From Roseateles sp. (GTDB lineage Bacteria; Pseudomonadota; Gammaproteobacteria; Burkholderiales; Burkholderiaceae_C): a DNA stretch of 64,000 nucleotides. The stretch covers positions 1 through 64,000 of the forward strand of contig JAFALK010000012.1 in NCBI GenBank assembly GCA_019234295.1, given 5' to 3'. The translations under genes and the position numbers were made by a program. This document shows positions 42,678 to 53,900 of this stretch, in pieces. Position 1 is the stretch's first letter; the number at the start of each line of letters is the position of its first letter. A model generated the notes under the pieces. That model was not told the DNA's origin, did not search any database, and worked only from the letters and a program-made list of their open reading frames with translations.

Positions 42678-45382
42678 AGGGCCTTCACTGCCTCGCGTTG
42701 CAGCAGCAGCTCGGAGTCGGGCACCTGCGTGGGCTGCTCGTCCAGGCGGGCACGGTGCTGCACGCGGCGCAGCTCGCGGTACGCATCTGCAGAGTCCGTG
42801 CCCACGCCGGCCGGCAACAGGCCGACCTGCTCGGCGTGGCGCAGCAAGGCAATCACGCCGAAGTTGTCGAGCAGGCCCGGCTGAGCCTTGGCATGGGCCA
42901 AGATCAGGAACTGCAGGGCGAACTCGGCATCCATCATGCCGCCGGGGCTGTGCTTGAGATCGAAGAGGCCTTCGTGCTCGCGGTGTGCCGTGCGTACCTT
43001 CTCGCGCATGGCCATGACCTCCTCGCGCAGGGCCGCGCGGTCGCGCGGCGCGGTCAGCACGCTGCGCCGCACGGCTTCCACACGCTGCGCCAGATGCGCA
43101 GCACCGGCGCACAAGCGCGCCCGCGTGATGGCCTGGTGCTCCCAGGTCCAGGCAGTGTTGGAGCCGCGGCCGGTCTGGTAGTTCTCGAAGGAGGCCATGG
43201 AGGTCACGAGCAGGCCCGAGTTGCCGTTGGGGCGCAGGGCCGTGTCGATGTCGAAGAGCTCACCCGCCGCCGTGCGCACCGTCAGCCAGGTGATGAGCTT
43301 GCGCACAAAGCCGCCGTAGACCTCGGCCGCGTTCTCGTGCTCGTCGTCGAAGACGAAGACCACGTCCAGGTCGCTGCCGTAGCCGAGCTCCTTGCCGCCG
43401 AGCTTGCCGTAGGCCACGATGGCGAATTGTGGCTCGTCGCGGTGCTTCTTGGTGTGCAGGGCCCAGGCCCAACGGATGGCCACGCTCAGCACGGCGTCAG
43501 CCAGGGCGGAAAGATCGTCGGCCACTTGCTCGACCGTGATGCGGCCCTCGACGTCGCGCACCAGCGTGCGGAAGACCTCAGCGTGGTGGGCGCGGCGCAG
43601 GGTGTCGAGCAGGGCCTCTTCGCTGGCCTCGCCGGAGCGCTCCCACGCACGGTGGCGTTCCTCGAGTTCGGCAACGAAGGCCGCCGCGTCAAAGCGCTCT
43701 TGCAGCTGGCGAGAATCGGCCAGCTCGTCGATCACGCCCGGGTGCTGCATCAAGTAGCGCATGGGCCATCGCGCCAGGCCGAGCAGGCGCAGCAGCCGGG
43801 CCTGGACGGCGGGGCGCTCGTCGAGCAGGGCCAGATAGCTGTCGCGGCGCAGCAAGGGTTCGAGCCAGTCGACAAAGCGATGCGCGGCGTCCATGGGCAC
43901 CTCGCCGTCGCGCACGGCCAGCGCGGCGCGGCCGATGAGCTTGGCAAGCCGCATCTTGGCGGCGTCGCGCAAGCCCTGCACGCGCGGCTGGGCGGCCCAG
44001 GGGGCGATCTTCTCGGCCAGCGCGGGCTGCAGCTTCTCGAGGAATTCAGGGCTGTCCACGGCCAGGGGCGGGCCGCCGCAGCCCTTGCAGCCGCCGCTGG
44101 CGGGCTTGGGTGTGCCGTCGTGGAGCAGGGCGTCAAACTCGGTGGCGACGAGCTCGCGCAGGGCAAGCAGCTTGTCGAGGAAAGCGCAGGACTCGGTCTT
44201 GCAGGCAAAGCCCATGCTCCGTGCGATCCAGCGCAGATCTTCGTCGCCCGAGGGCAGGCAATGGGTCTGCTGATCGTCCAGGAACTGAATGCGGTGCTCG
44301 GTGCGGCGCAGGAATTCATAGGCCTCGGCCAGCAGGGCCGCGGTCTCGGGCTTCATCAGGCCGCGCTGGCTCAGCAGCGTGAGCGCCTTGAGCGTCGAGC
44401 GCGTGCGGATCTCGGGGAACTGGCCGCCGCGCACGACCTGCAGCAGTTGGACGATGAACTCGATCTCGCGAATACCGCCGCGCGAGAGCTTCACGTCGTT
44501 GGCGCGCTCGGGCCGCCCGGCGGCGCGGCGCTGGGCTTCGTCGCGGACCTTGCGGTGCAGTTGGCGCAGGCCTTCGAACACGCCGTAGTCCAGGTACTTG
44601 CGGTAGACGAAGGGCGTGACCAGCGACTTGAGCGCCAGCACCCGCGAGCCGCCCACGCTTTGCAACGGCGCCACGACTCGGCTCTTGAGCCAGGCGAAGC
44701 GCTCCCACTCGCGGCCCTGCACGAGGAAGTACTCCTCCAGCATCGCCAGGCTCACCACCGGTGGGCCGGAGTTGCCGTTGGGGCGCAGTGCGAGGTCGAC
44801 GCGAAAGACCTGACCGTCCTCAGTCACGTCGCCGATCAGGGCGTAGAGCCGCTTGGCGACGCGGCTGAAGTATTCGTGGGCGCTGATCACGCTCGGGCCT
44901 GCCGTCTGGCCGTCTTCCTCGTAAACGTAGATCAGGTCGATGTCGGAGGAGACATTGAGCTCGCGCGCGCCGAGCTTGCCCATGCCCAGGACCCAGAACT
45001 CGATCACGCGGCCCTGATCGTCCAGTGGCGCGCCATTGAGCGCGTCCTGCTCGCGGCGGGCCTCGGCCAGCGCGAGGTTCAGCGTTGCCTCGGCCAGTTG
45101 CGTCATGGCCAGGGTGACGTTGTGCACGGGCGCGGCTTGCTCCACGTCGAGCACGGCCAGGCGCTCGAGCACGAGATGGCGGGCCACCCGCAGGCTGGGC
45201 CCCAGGGCACGGCCGCCGGCCTGGAGCGTGTGCACGAGCGCGGTGATGCCGTCCCGATCCGGTAGGCCCGGTGGCAGCAGACCCAGCTCGGTGGCGTAGC
45301 GGCGCCGGATGCGCTGGACGAAGCGGCTGTGTTCGGCCGGGCACGAGGCTAGGGTGGCCGGGGAAGCTGGGAGCGTGGTCAT
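42656..45382 (-). CDS. glnE: Bifunctional glutamine synthetase adenylyltransferase/adenylyl-removing enzyme
   Basis: 908 residues in two homologous nucleotidyltransferase halves. The N-terminal half has WVLGMGKLGARELNVSSDID, the adenylyl-removing GSD-type motif; the C-terminal half has IVAYGKLGGKELGYGSDLDV. Each is followed by ALRPNGNSG. It adenylylates and deadenylylates GlnA in response to PII. The ATG at 45382 (MTTLPASPATLASC) is preferred. It is divergent from yhdP over only 42 bp. Confidence 0.96.
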   Translation of the reverse strand: MTTLPASPATLASCPAEHSRFVQRIRRRYATELGLLPPGLPDRDGITALVHTLQAGGRALGPSLRVARHLVLERLAVLDVEQAAPVHNVTLAMTQLAEATLNLALAEARREQDALNGAPLDDQGRVIEFWVLGMGKLGARELNVSSDIDLIYVYEEDGQTAGPSVISAHEYFSRVAKRLYALIGDVTEDGQVFRVDLALRPNGNSGPPVVSLAMLEEYFLVQGREWERFAWLKSRVVAPLQSVGGSRVLALKSLVTPFVYRKYLDYGVFEGLRQLHRKVRDEAQRRAAGRPERANDVKLSRGGIREIEFIVQLLQVVRGGQFPEIRTRSTLKALTLLSQRGLMKPETAALLAEAYEFLRRTEHRIQFLDDQQTHCLPSGDEDLRWIARSMGFACKTESCAFLDKLLALRELVATEFDALLHDGTPKPASGGCKGCGGPPLAVDSPEFLEKLQPALAEKIAPWAAQPRVQGLRDAAKMRLAKLIGRAALAVRDGEVPMDAAHRFVDWLEPLLRRDSYLALLDERPAVQARLLRLLGLARWPMRYLMQHPGVIDELADSRQLQERFDAAAFVAELEERHRAWERSGEASEEALLDTLRRAHHAEVFRTLVRDVEGRITVEQVADDLSALADAVLSVAIRWAWALHTKKHRDEPQFAIVAYGKLGGKELGYGSDLDVVFVFDDEHENAAEVYGGFVRKLITWLTVRTAAGELFDIDTALRPNGNSGLLVTSMASFENYQTGRGSNTAWTWEHQAITRARLCAGAAHLAQRVEAVRRSVLTAPRDRAALREEVMAMREKVRTAHREHEGLFDLKHSPGGMMDAEFALQFLILAHAKAQPGLLDNFGVIALLRHAEQVGLLPAGVGTDSADAYRELRRVQHRARLDEQPTQVPDSELLLQREAVKALWRAVFG

Positions 45383-45424
45383 AGAATTTGCAGCATCCGC
45401 CGCCGCGGCTCCGACAAGAATCAA

Positions 45425-48400
45425 TTGCGCCTCCATTCCCATACCGCGTTCCGGCTCCGGCATCCGATCCGACTCATGATGCGTGTGCTTCGCTGGGCCT
45501 TGGTCCTGCTGGGCGTGGTCTGGGGGCTGATCCTGCTGGCCTGGCTGGTTTTGCAGTGGGCGATTCTGCCGCACATCGACGAATGGCGTCCGCGCCTGGA
45601 AGCAGAGGCCAGCAAGGGCTTGGGGGCTCCGCTCAAGATCGGTGCTATCCATGTCCGCACGGGTGGCTGGATGCCCACCCTGGAGCTGGCCGAGGTGCGC
45701 CTGCTTGACCCGAGCGGGCGCGAGGCGCTGAGCCTGCCCAAGGTCACGGCAACGCTGTCCGCCCGTTCGCTCGTGACGCTCCAACTGCGCTTCGAGCAAC
45801 TGCTGGTAGACGGCCCGCAGCTTGAGGTGCGCCGCGACGCCAAGGGCCATGTCTTCATCGCCGGCCTGTCCGTGGACGAAGGCCAGAAGACCGATGCCGG
45901 CCAAGTCGAGGCCTTGTCCGACTGGTTCTTCTCTCAGGCCGAGTTCGCCATCCGCGGTGGGCGGATCCGCTGGGTGGACGAGATGCGCGGCGCGGCGCCG
46001 CTGGAGCTTGCTGACCTGAACCTCGTGCTGCGCAACAGCTTGCGCCGTCACGAGCTGCGCCTGGACGCCACGCCGCCGCCGGCCTGGGGCGAGCGCTTCT
46101 CGTTGCGCGGCCGCTTCCACCAGAAGCTGCTCGAGCGGCCCGGCGAGCTGCGCTTTTGGAGCGGCGAGCTCTACGCCGATCTGCCGCGCACCGACCTGCG
46201 CGAGCTGCGCCGTCACGTGGACCTGCCTTTCGAGCTTGACGAGGGCGATGGCGCCCTGCGCGCCTGGGTGGACTTCAGCGATGGCAGCCCCATCTCCGCC
46301 ACTGTGGACATGGGCCTGCGCGCCGTCAAGCTCCGTGTCGCACCCACTGAGCCGCGCCTGGAGCTGACCCGCATCGAAGGCCGCTTGCAGCTGCGCCACG
46401 AGCGCCAACGGGACCGCCAGCAGATCGCCCTGCAGGCCACGCAGCTCGGCTTCACCGGCGCCGACGGCCTGCAGTGGCCGCGCTCCAACTGGGGCCTGAG
46501 CGTGAACCTGAGCCCCACCGCGCCCGACAAGCTGGACACGGCCCGGCTGCTCGGCGGCGAGGTTTCGGCCGAGCGGCTGGACTTTGCGCTGATGGCCAGC
46601 ATCGCCGAACGTCTGCCCATCGGCCCGGCGCCCCGCGAGTGGCTGCGCCAGCTCGATCCACACGGCGTGGTGAGCGGGCTTTCGGCGCGCTGGCAGGGCG
46701 CGCTGGAGGCTCCCACGAGCTACCGCGTGCGAGCCCGGCTAGAGGGCCTGGCCGTGGATGCTCGGCCGTCGGAGGACTTGCTGCAGCTGGGCCGGCCGGG
46801 GCTGTCCGGCGCCAGCATCGCGCTCGACGCCAACGAGAAGGGCGGCACGGCGCAGCTTCAGGTCGAGCACGGCCATGTGGAGCTGCCGGGACTGTTCGAG
46901 GAGGCGGTCGTCCCCATCGATGAGCTGGCTGCGCAGCTGGAGTGGAAGCTCCAAGGCCAGCCACATCAGCTCGAGGTACGCGTCGCCGGCCTGCAGCTGC
47001 GCAATGCCGATCTGCAGGGCAGCTTCGACGGGCGCTGGCACAGCTCAGCGACGTCGGCGGGCTGGCTGGAGCTGACCGGGCGCATCGCAACGGTCGAGGC
47101 CACGCGCGTGCAGCGCTACCTGCCGGCCTTCCTGGTCGACACTCGCCACTATGTGCGCGGCGCCGTGCTCTCCGGCGAGGCCCGCAACGTCAACGTGCGG
47201 CTGCGCGGCGAGCTCAGCAACTTCCCGTTCGATTCGCCCGCGTCGGTCAAGGCAGGCGAGCAGTTCCGCATCGCCGCTGAAGCACGTGGGGTGACGCTGG
47301 CCTATGTGCCGCCCGAACCGGGGCAGCCGGCCACCTGGCCGCCTTTCGAGCAGGTGGAGGCCGGCCTCGTGTTCGAACGCGCTGGCATGCAGATCCGCAA
47401 CGGTCACGCCCACGCTTACGGGTTCGAGCTCCAGAACGTGAACGGCGGCATCAAGGACCTCTCCAGTCGCAAGCCGGTGCTGGCTCTGGACGGCGCGGGC
47501 AACGGCCCCTTGCACGAACTGCTGCGTTACGTCCAGGCCTCGCCGGTCAATGACTGGACAGGCCGCGCGCTGGCCCAGGCGCGGGGTACGGGCAACGCGT
47601 CGCTCAGGCTCGGCATCGCCCTGCCGCTGACCGAGCTGGTCCACGCCACCGTCAAGGGCAGCGTGCAGCTGTCGGGCAACGAGCTGCGCCTGCGCCCCGA
47701 TGTACCCCTGCTGGGCAATGCGCGCGCCAAGGTCGACTTCGACCAAAAGGGCGTGACTGTCAGCGCCGGCGTGGCACAGGTGCTCGGCGGTGAGGCCACG
47801 TTCGAAGGCGGCACGCAGAAGGACGGTTCGCTGCGCTTCACGGGTTCGGGCCTGGCCACGGCGGAGGCGCTGCGGCACGCGGGCGAACTCGGCGTGGTGC
47901 CCCGCATCGCCCAGGCTGCCACCGGACAGGCCGCCTACAAGCTGCAGCTCGGCTTCACGGGCGCGCAGATGGACCTCAGCGTGAGCAGCCCGCTCACCGG
48001 CATCGCCTTGAACCTGCCCGCGCCGCTGAACAAGGAGGCCGACGCGGTCCTGCCGCTGAGCGTCCGAATCGCGCCGCTGTCCGGGGGGCGCGACGAGTTG
48101 CGGGTGGACCTGGGCAAGGTCATCGCCATGCAGTACCAGCGCGACGTAGGCGGTGACACCGCCAAGGTGCTGCGCGGCGCCGTGGCCCTGCAGGAGCCGC
48201 TGCCGCCCTTGCCGCAGGCCGGCGTGATCGCCAAGGCCCGGTTCGGCCAGGTCAACGGCGATGCCTGGCTGGCGCAGCTTGGCAGCGGCGCTGGGAGTGG
48301 AGCTGGCGGTGGCGGTGGTGGTGGCGGTGGTGGTGGCGAAAGCGAGGCCCTCGACTCAGGTTACATGCCCGAGACCGTCGAGCTCACGGCGCAGAGCCTG

Positions 48401-49492
48401 CTGCTCACCGGACGCAGTCTCAAGCAGCTGACCGCCACCATCGGGCGCGTCGGCTATGCCAACGGGCTCAACGGCTGGAGCCTGCAGCTGGATGCCGAGC
48501 AGCTCGCCGGTCGCGTGGAATTGCAGATGAACCGCGGCGGCCAGCTTGCGCGCGTGCATTCACGACTGTCGCGCCTGTCGATCCCCAAGCAGGAGGTCGA
48601 GGCCGTGACCCAGCTGCTCGACCGTGGCATGGAGACCGAGCCCGGCCATGTGCCGGCTCTGGACATCGTGGCCGAAGATTTCGAGCTTCGCGGAAAGAAG
48701 CTCGGGCGGTTGGAGATCGCGGCGCAGGCGAGCGGCGCGGCGCGCGACTGGCGGCTGAGCAAGCTGGCCGTGCAGAACGCCGATGCCAGCCTGAGCGCCT
48801 CGGGCAGCTGGTCGGCCAAGGCGGGCGGTCCGCGCCGCACCGAGCTGGACTGGAAGCTCGAGGTGCAGGACGCCGGCAAGTTGCTGCAGCGGCTGGGTAT
48901 GGGCGAGGTGCTGCGCAAAGGCCGGGGCGAGCTTGCCGGGCATATGGGCTGGACCGGATCGCCGCTGGCAATGGATTATCCGAGCCTGTCCGGCGAGCTG
49001 AAGCTCGCGCTCGACGCCGGCCAGTTCCTCAAGGCTGAGCCTGGCGTGGGACGGCTGCTGGGCGTGCTCTCGCTGCAATCACTGCCGCGGCGCCTGCTCT
49101 TCGATTTCCGCGACGTGTTCTCGGAAGGCTTCGCCTTCGATGGTGTGACGGGTGACGTGGCGATCTCGCGCGGCGCCGCCAGCAGCACCAACCTCAAGGT
49201 GCGTGGCGTGCAAGCCGTGGTGCTGATCGACGGCCACACCGATCTCGCCGCCGAGACGCAGGACCTGCGCGTGCTCGTGGTGCCGGAGATCAATGCCGGT
49301 GGGGCCTCGCTGGCCTATGCGGCCGTGAACCCCGTGATCGGCCTGGGCACTTTCCTCGCGCAGCTGCTGCTCTCCAAGCCCATGGCCGAGGCCGGCACGC
49401 GCGAGTTCCACATCACCGGGACCTGGGATGATCCCAAGGTCGACAAGGTCGACAAGGTCGAACGCACGCCAGAGCCGGAGGTCAACAAGTGA
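45425..49492 (+). CDS. yhdP: YhdP-family AsmA-like envelope protein
   Basis: 1355-residue protein with one N-terminal membrane helix (ALVLLGVVWGLILLAWLVLQ) and a very long periplasmic beta-rich repeating domain (DUF3971, then AsmA_2-like C-terminus with FDGVTGDVAISRGAASSTNL and VVPEINAGGASLAYAAVNPV). YhdP, TamB and YdbH are bridge proteins for phospholipid transport to the outer membrane. A run of 11 glycines (residues 961-971) interrupts the domain. TTG at 45425 is taken as the start; the ATG at 45476 is the alternative. Confidence 0.92.
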   Translation: MRLHSHTAFRLRHPIRLMMRVLRWALVLLGVVWGLILLAWLVLQWAILPHIDEWRPRLEAEASKGLGAPLKIGAIHVRTGGWMPTLELAEVRLLDPSGREALSLPKVTATLSARSLVTLQLRFEQLLVDGPQLEVRRDAKGHVFIAGLSVDEGQKTDAGQVEALSDWFFSQAEFAIRGGRIRWVDEMRGAAPLELADLNLVLRNSLRRHELRLDATPPPAWGERFSLRGRFHQKLLERPGELRFWSGELYADLPRTDLRELRRHVDLPFELDEGDGALRAWVDFSDGSPISATVDMGLRAVKLRVAPTEPRLELTRIEGRLQLRHERQRDRQQIALQATQLGFTGADGLQWPRSNWGLSVNLSPTAPDKLDTARLLGGEVSAERLDFALMASIAERLPIGPAPREWLRQLDPHGVVSGLSARWQGALEAPTSYRVRARLEGLAVDARPSEDLLQLGRPGLSGASIALDANEKGGTAQLQVEHGHVELPGLFEEAVVPIDELAAQLEWKLQGQPHQLEVRVAGLQLRNADLQGSFDGRWHSSATSAGWLELTGRIATVEATRVQRYLPAFLVDTRHYVRGAVLSGEARNVNVRLRGELSNFPFDSPASVKAGEQFRIAAEARGVTLAYVPPEPGQPATWPPFEQVEAGLVFERAGMQIRNGHAHAYGFELQNVNGGIKDLSSRKPVLALDGAGNGPLHELLRYVQASPVNDWTGRALAQARGTGNASLRLGIALPLTELVHATVKGSVQLSGNELRLRPDVPLLGNARAKVDFDQKGVTVSAGVAQVLGGEATFEGGTQKDGSLRFTGSGLATAEALRHAGELGVVPRIAQAATGQAAYKLQLGFTGAQMDLSVSSPLTGIALNLPAPLNKEADAVLPLSVRIAPLSGGRDELRVDLGKVIAMQYQRDVGGDTAKVLRGAVALQEPLPPLPQAGVIAKARFGQVNGDAWLAQLGSGAGSGAGGGGGGGGGGGESEALDSGYMPETVELTAQSLLLTGRSLKQLTATIGRVGYANGLNGWSLQLDAEQLAGRVELQMNRGGQLARVHSRLSRLSIPKQEVEAVTQLLDRGMETEPGHVPALDIVAEDFELRGKKLGRLEIAAQASGAARDWRLSKLAVQNADASLSASGSWSAKAGGPRRTELDWKLEVQDAGKLLQRLGMGEVLRKGRGELAGHMGWTGSPLAMDYPSLSGELKLALDAGQFLKAEPGVGRLLGVLSLQSLPRRLLFDFRDVFSEGFAFDGVTGDVAISRGAASSTNLKVRGVQAVVLIDGHTDLAAETQDLRVLVVPEINAGGASLAYAAVNPVIGLGTFLAQLLLSKPMAEAGTREFHITGTWDDPKVDKVDKVERTPEPEVNK
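48305..48337 (+). repeat. GGN microsatellite encoding 11 glycines in YhdP
   Basis: Eleven consecutive glycine codons, mostly alternating GGT and GGC. Slippage would change linker length in steps of one residue without a frameshift. Confidence 0.9.
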
Positions 49493-50283
49493 GGATCGCC
49501 GCCGTTCAAATGGTGTCCACGCCCGACGTGGCGCGCAATCTTGCCACTGCGCGCCACCTGCTCGAGGAGGCCGCCGGTCGCGGTGCCAGCATCGCCGCGC
49601 TGCCCGAATACTTCTGCTTCATGGGCCAGCTCGACACCGACAAGCGCGCGCTGGCCGAGGATGAGGGGGACGGCCCGATCCAGGCCATGCTGGCCCAGGC
49701 CGCGCGAGAGCTCGGCCTGTGGATCATTGGCGGGACCGTGCCGTTGCGCGGTGAGGGCCGCGACAAGTTGCGCAACAGCTGCCTCGTGTTCTCGCCAGAA
49801 GGCCGGGCCGCGGCGCGCTACGACAAGATTCACCTCTTCTGCTTCGACAACGGCCGCGAGCGCTACGACGAGGGCCGCGTACTGGAGCCCGGCTCTCGGG
49901 CCGTGGCCGTGGAGACGGCCGGCCTGCGCTGCGGGCTCTCGGTTTGCTACGACCTGCGCTTTCCCGAGCTCTACCGGGCTCTGGGCCCCTGCGACTTGAT
50001 CAGTGTGCCGTCGGCCTTCACCTACACCACGGGCGAGAAGCACTGGGAGTTGCTGCTGCGCGCCCGTGCCGTCGAGAACCAGTGTTACGTGATCGCCGCC
50101 GCGCAGGGCGGGCGGCACGAGAACGGCCGACGCACCTGGGGTCATTCCATGGTTGTGGATCCCTGGGGTGAGATGCTGGCCTGCGTGCCAGAGGGCGAGG
50201 GTCTGGCCGTGGCAGAGTTCGATCCGCAGCGGCTGCGCCAGGTGCGCGAGCAGCTACCGGCCCTGCAGCACCGGGTTTTTTAG
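49489..50283 (+). CDS. Carbon-nitrogen hydrolase (Nit-family amidase)
   Basis: 264-residue nitrilase-superfamily enzyme with the catalytic triad E40 (AALPEYFCFMG), K113 (ARYDKIHLF) and C153 (GLSVCYDLRFPELYR). The sequence fits the Nit1/deaminated-glutathione amidase or omega-amidase group, a metabolite-repair function. The GTG start overlaps the yhdP stop by 4 bp, a pairing common in this order. Confidence 0.9.
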   Translation: MRIAAVQMVSTPDVARNLATARHLLEEAAGRGASIAALPEYFCFMGQLDTDKRALAEDEGDGPIQAMLAQAARELGLWIIGGTVPLRGEGRDKLRNSCLVFSPEGRAAARYDKIHLFCFDNGRERYDEGRVLEPGSRAVAVETAGLRCGLSVCYDLRFPELYRALGPCDLISVPSAFTYTTGEKHWELLLRARAVENQCYVIAAAQGGRHENGRRTWGHSMVVDPWGEMLACVPEGEGLAVAEFDPQRLRQVREQLPALQHRVF

Positions 50284-50285
50284 GC

Positions 50286-50849
50286 CTACTGAAGCCTCAG
50301 AGCCATCAGGTCCTTGAGCGCCGTCACGAGGTTGTTGCGCACGGCGTCCTCGTTGGCCAGGCGCAAGCGCTCGGGCTGGGAGAGCATCGCGTCGGTGAAA
50401 GCGGCGCGGCCCGTGGTGCGCAGCGTGCGCTCGTAGACGAGCTTGCCGTCGATCTGGTCCACGAGCTGGTAGCGCACTGAGATGCCGACCTCCGGCGCCG
50501 CGGCCACCAGGGGCTGCATCAGGGCAATGATGTGGGCCTTGAGCAGGAAGCGCGGCGCGTTCTTGCCCGCGGGCGGGGCCGGTGGCACCATGCCCACGCC
50601 GCGCAGCGAGTCGTCGAGCGCGTTCTCAAAGGCCATGGCGCTGACGGCCGATCCCCACCAGAAGCTCGTGTTTTCGCCGCCCTGCACATGCTCGAGCATG
50701 ACGTTGAACTTCAGCGCGTCCGGCACCCAGGTGCGCAGTTGCAGCAGCTCGGCCTTGTCCACGGTCATGGTCATGGACTGGGAGGGGGCACCGCAGCCAG
50801 CCACGAGTGCCGCAGCGATGAGGACGACGGGAGCGAACAGCTTGGCCAT
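50286..50849 (-). CDS. Hypothetical lipoprotein
   Basis: 187-residue secreted lipoprotein (lipobox LVAGC, Cys19). The mature part carries FLLKAHIIALMQPLVAAAPE, VGISVRYQLVDQIDGKLVYE and a C-terminal amphipathic helix, a layout like the YajG/ABC-transport-auxiliary lipoproteins, but I do not recognise the family. It is divergent from the tricorn-like gene and converges with the amidase (2 bp apart). Confidence 0.7.
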   Translation of the reverse strand: MAKLFAPVVLIAAALVAGCGAPSQSMTMTVDKAELLQLRTWVPDALKFNVMLEHVQGGENTSFWWGSAVSAMAFENALDDSLRGVGMVPPAPPAGKNAPRFLLKAHIIALMQPLVAAAPEVGISVRYQLVDQIDGKLVYERTLRTTGRAAFTDAMLSQPERLRLANEDAVRNNLVTALKDLMALRLQ

Positions 50850-50966
50850 GGTGGGCCTAGGGTAGTCCTTTCGGGGACTTGGTGTTTTCCCGATCAGGCA
50901 TGGCTTTTGGGTTCATTTGCTCGCAGGCCTAGACTGCTTGGCTTTCAACCTGACACGTCCCTTGCC

Positions 50967-53900
50967 ATGAGATTCAAACTTGCTGGCGCCGGTCTGGCGC
51001 TGATGACGGCATTTTCCTCGTTGCACGCCGCTGACGCCCCGCTGGGCCCCGTGACCAACCCGTTGTGGCTGCGCCAGAGTGCCATTTCGCCTGACGGCAA
51101 ACAGATCGCCTTCACCTTCCAGGGCAATCTCTATCTCGTGCCCGCCGGCGGCGGCGCGGCGCGCCAGCTGGTGGCCAACGGCCACCACAGCACAGCGCCC
51201 GTGTGGTCGCCCGACAGCAAGCTGCTGGCCTATGCGGCCGACGTCTACGGCAACAACGACATCTTCCTCGTCTCCGCCGAGGGCGGACCCTCGCGCCGGC
51301 TGACCCAGCATTCGTCCCCAGAAACGCCGATCGCCTTCTCGGCCGACGGCAAGTCGGTGCTGTTCTCGGCCCAGCGCCAAGACGTCCCCACGAGCATGGC
51401 CTTCCCGTCGCCCGCCATGGGCGAGCTCTACGAAGTCAGCATCGAGCCCGGCCGCCGTCCCGAGCAGATCTTCAGCGTGCCGGCCATGGCCGGCCAGTTC
51501 AACAAGTCGGGCACCCAACTCGTCTACGAAGATTGGAAGGGCTACGAGAGCGCCCTGCGCAAGCATCACATCTCGCCGGTGGCGCGCGACATCTGGCTCT
51601 GGGACGCCAAGACCGGCGAGCACAGGAAGCTCACCAGCACCGGTGGCGAGAACCGCAACCCGGTCTGGTCGGCTGACCAGAAATCGGTCTACTACCTCAG
51701 CGAAAAGAGCGGCTCGCTCAACGTCTGGAAGATGCCGCTGGACAAGCCCGAGGCCACCCGGCAGGTCACGCACTTCACCAAGAACCCGGTGCGCTTCCTC
51801 TCGATGGCGGCCGACGGCACGCTGTCCTTCGGCTATGACGGCGAGCTCTACACCCTGAGCGCCGATGAAGGCACGCCGCAAAAGGTGGCCGTCAGCATCG
51901 CTGCGGAGACCCTGGTTCCCAGCGTGGAGAACCTCAAGCTCTCCGAGGGTGCCACCGACATGGCCGTCAGCCCCGACGGCAGCGAGGTGGCCCTGGTGGT
52001 CCGCGGGCAGGTGTTCGTGGCCTCCGCGGAATTCGGCAACACGCGCAGCATCACCGAAGGCCCGGGCCAGAATCGCTCCGTGAGCTTCAGTCCCGATGGC
52101 CGCAAACTGCTCTATGCCTGCGAGCAAGACGGACAGTGGAGCCTGTGTGAGGCCGCCATCGCCGGCGACAAGAAGACCGTGCCGAGCTTCTTCAACGCCC
52201 CGCGCGTGACCACCAAGGTGCTGCTCGCCAACGGCCACCAGGCTTTCCAGCCGAGCTACTCGCCCGACGGCAAGCAGGTGGCCTATCTGCAGGACCGCGC
52301 CGCCCTGCACGTGCTCGACGTGGCCACGGGCAAGACCCGTGAAGTGCTGTCCAGCGAGTGGAATTACTCCTACTCCGACGGTGACCTGAACTACGACTGG
52401 GCGCCCGATGGCAAGAGCCTGCTCGTGCAGTTCGTGGACCGCAACCGATGGGGCCAAGAAGTCGGCGTGGTGCCGGCCGACGGCTCGGGCAAGCTCGTCA
52501 ACCTGACCAACAGCGGCTACGACGACCTGCATCCGGTCTTTGGCCGCCAGGGCCAGGTCATGGTCTGGACCACCGATCGCCAGGGCCTGCACGGCAATGG
52601 CGGCGGCGCGCGCAACGACGCCGACGTCTACGCCATGTTCCTGACCCGCGCCGCCTTCGACCGCTACAAGCTCGACAAGGCCGAGTACGCGCAGCTGAAA
52701 AAGCGTGAGGAAGACGAGAAGAAGGACAGCGGCAAGAAGGACGCGGACAAGGCCGATGCCAAGAAGGAAGACAAGAAGGAAGGCAAGAAGGAGGAGAGGA
52801 ACGAGGACAAGAAGGACGACAAGAAGGACGAGGCCGTCAAGCCCGTCATCATTGAAATGGAGGGCCTGGAGAGCCGCACCGTGCGAGTCTCGCAGACCTC
52901 CGGTGACATTCGCGACTACGTGATGTCCTCCGACGGCGAGCAGGTCTTCTACGTCACCAAAGCCGGCGAGGGCTATGAGCTCTGGCAGGCCCGGCTGCGC
53001 GACAAGGAAGCCAAGCGCGTGAGCACCATGCCTGGTGGCGGCCATGGCGACGCCGTGGCCATCGCGCTGGACGCCAAGGGCGTCAACGCCTTCGTGCTGG
53101 CCGGCGGCCGCGTCCAAAAGTTCAAGGTGCCTACCGACGACAAGAGCGAGGTCAAGACCGAGCCCGTGAAGTTCAGTGCCGAGCTGCGCATCGACAACGC
53201 TGCTGAGCGGGCCCAGATGTTCGACCACGTCTGGCGCCAGACCCAGGAAAAGCTCTACGACAAGTCCATGGGCGGCGTGGACTGGGCCTACTACCGCAAG
53301 GTCTACGCGCGCCAGCTGCCCTTCGTGGCCGATGGCCCCGACTTTGCGGAGCTGCTCAGCGAGATGCTGGGCGAGCTCAACGTCTCGCACACTGGCGGCA
53401 GCTACCGCAACGCCGCGCCGAACGGCGACGCCACCGCACACCTGGGCCTGTTCTTCGACCAGGGCTACAAGGGCGCCGGTGTGAAGGTGGCCGAGATCAT
53501 CGAGGGTGGCCCGCTGGACACGGCCGAGAACCAGGTCAAGCCCGGCATGGTGATCGAGTCCATCGACGGCGCGGCCATCGCGCCGGGCGCCGAGTTCGAC
53601 TCCTTGCTCAACCGCAAGGCCGGCAAGCAAGTGGTGCTGGAGGTGCTGGATCCGGCCACGGGCAAGCGCTTTGAACAGCTGGCCAAGGCCATTGCCCAGA
53701 GCGCCGAGCGCGAGCTGCTCTACAAGCGCTGGGTGCGCAAGGAGCGAGCCCTGGTCGACAAGCTTTCTGGCGGACGCCTGGGCTATGTGCACGTGCGCGG
53801 CATGAACGACGCCAGCTACCGCCAGACCTTCGCCGAGGCCTTGGGCCGCGCGAGTGGCAAGGAGGCGCTGATCGTTGACACCCGCTTCAATGGCGGCGGC

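Noticed and set aside
42656-46663. glnE starting 1.3 kb further upstream
   Set aside because: The extra sequence is antisense to yhdP and lacks GlnE similarity; start at 45382 gives the normal length.
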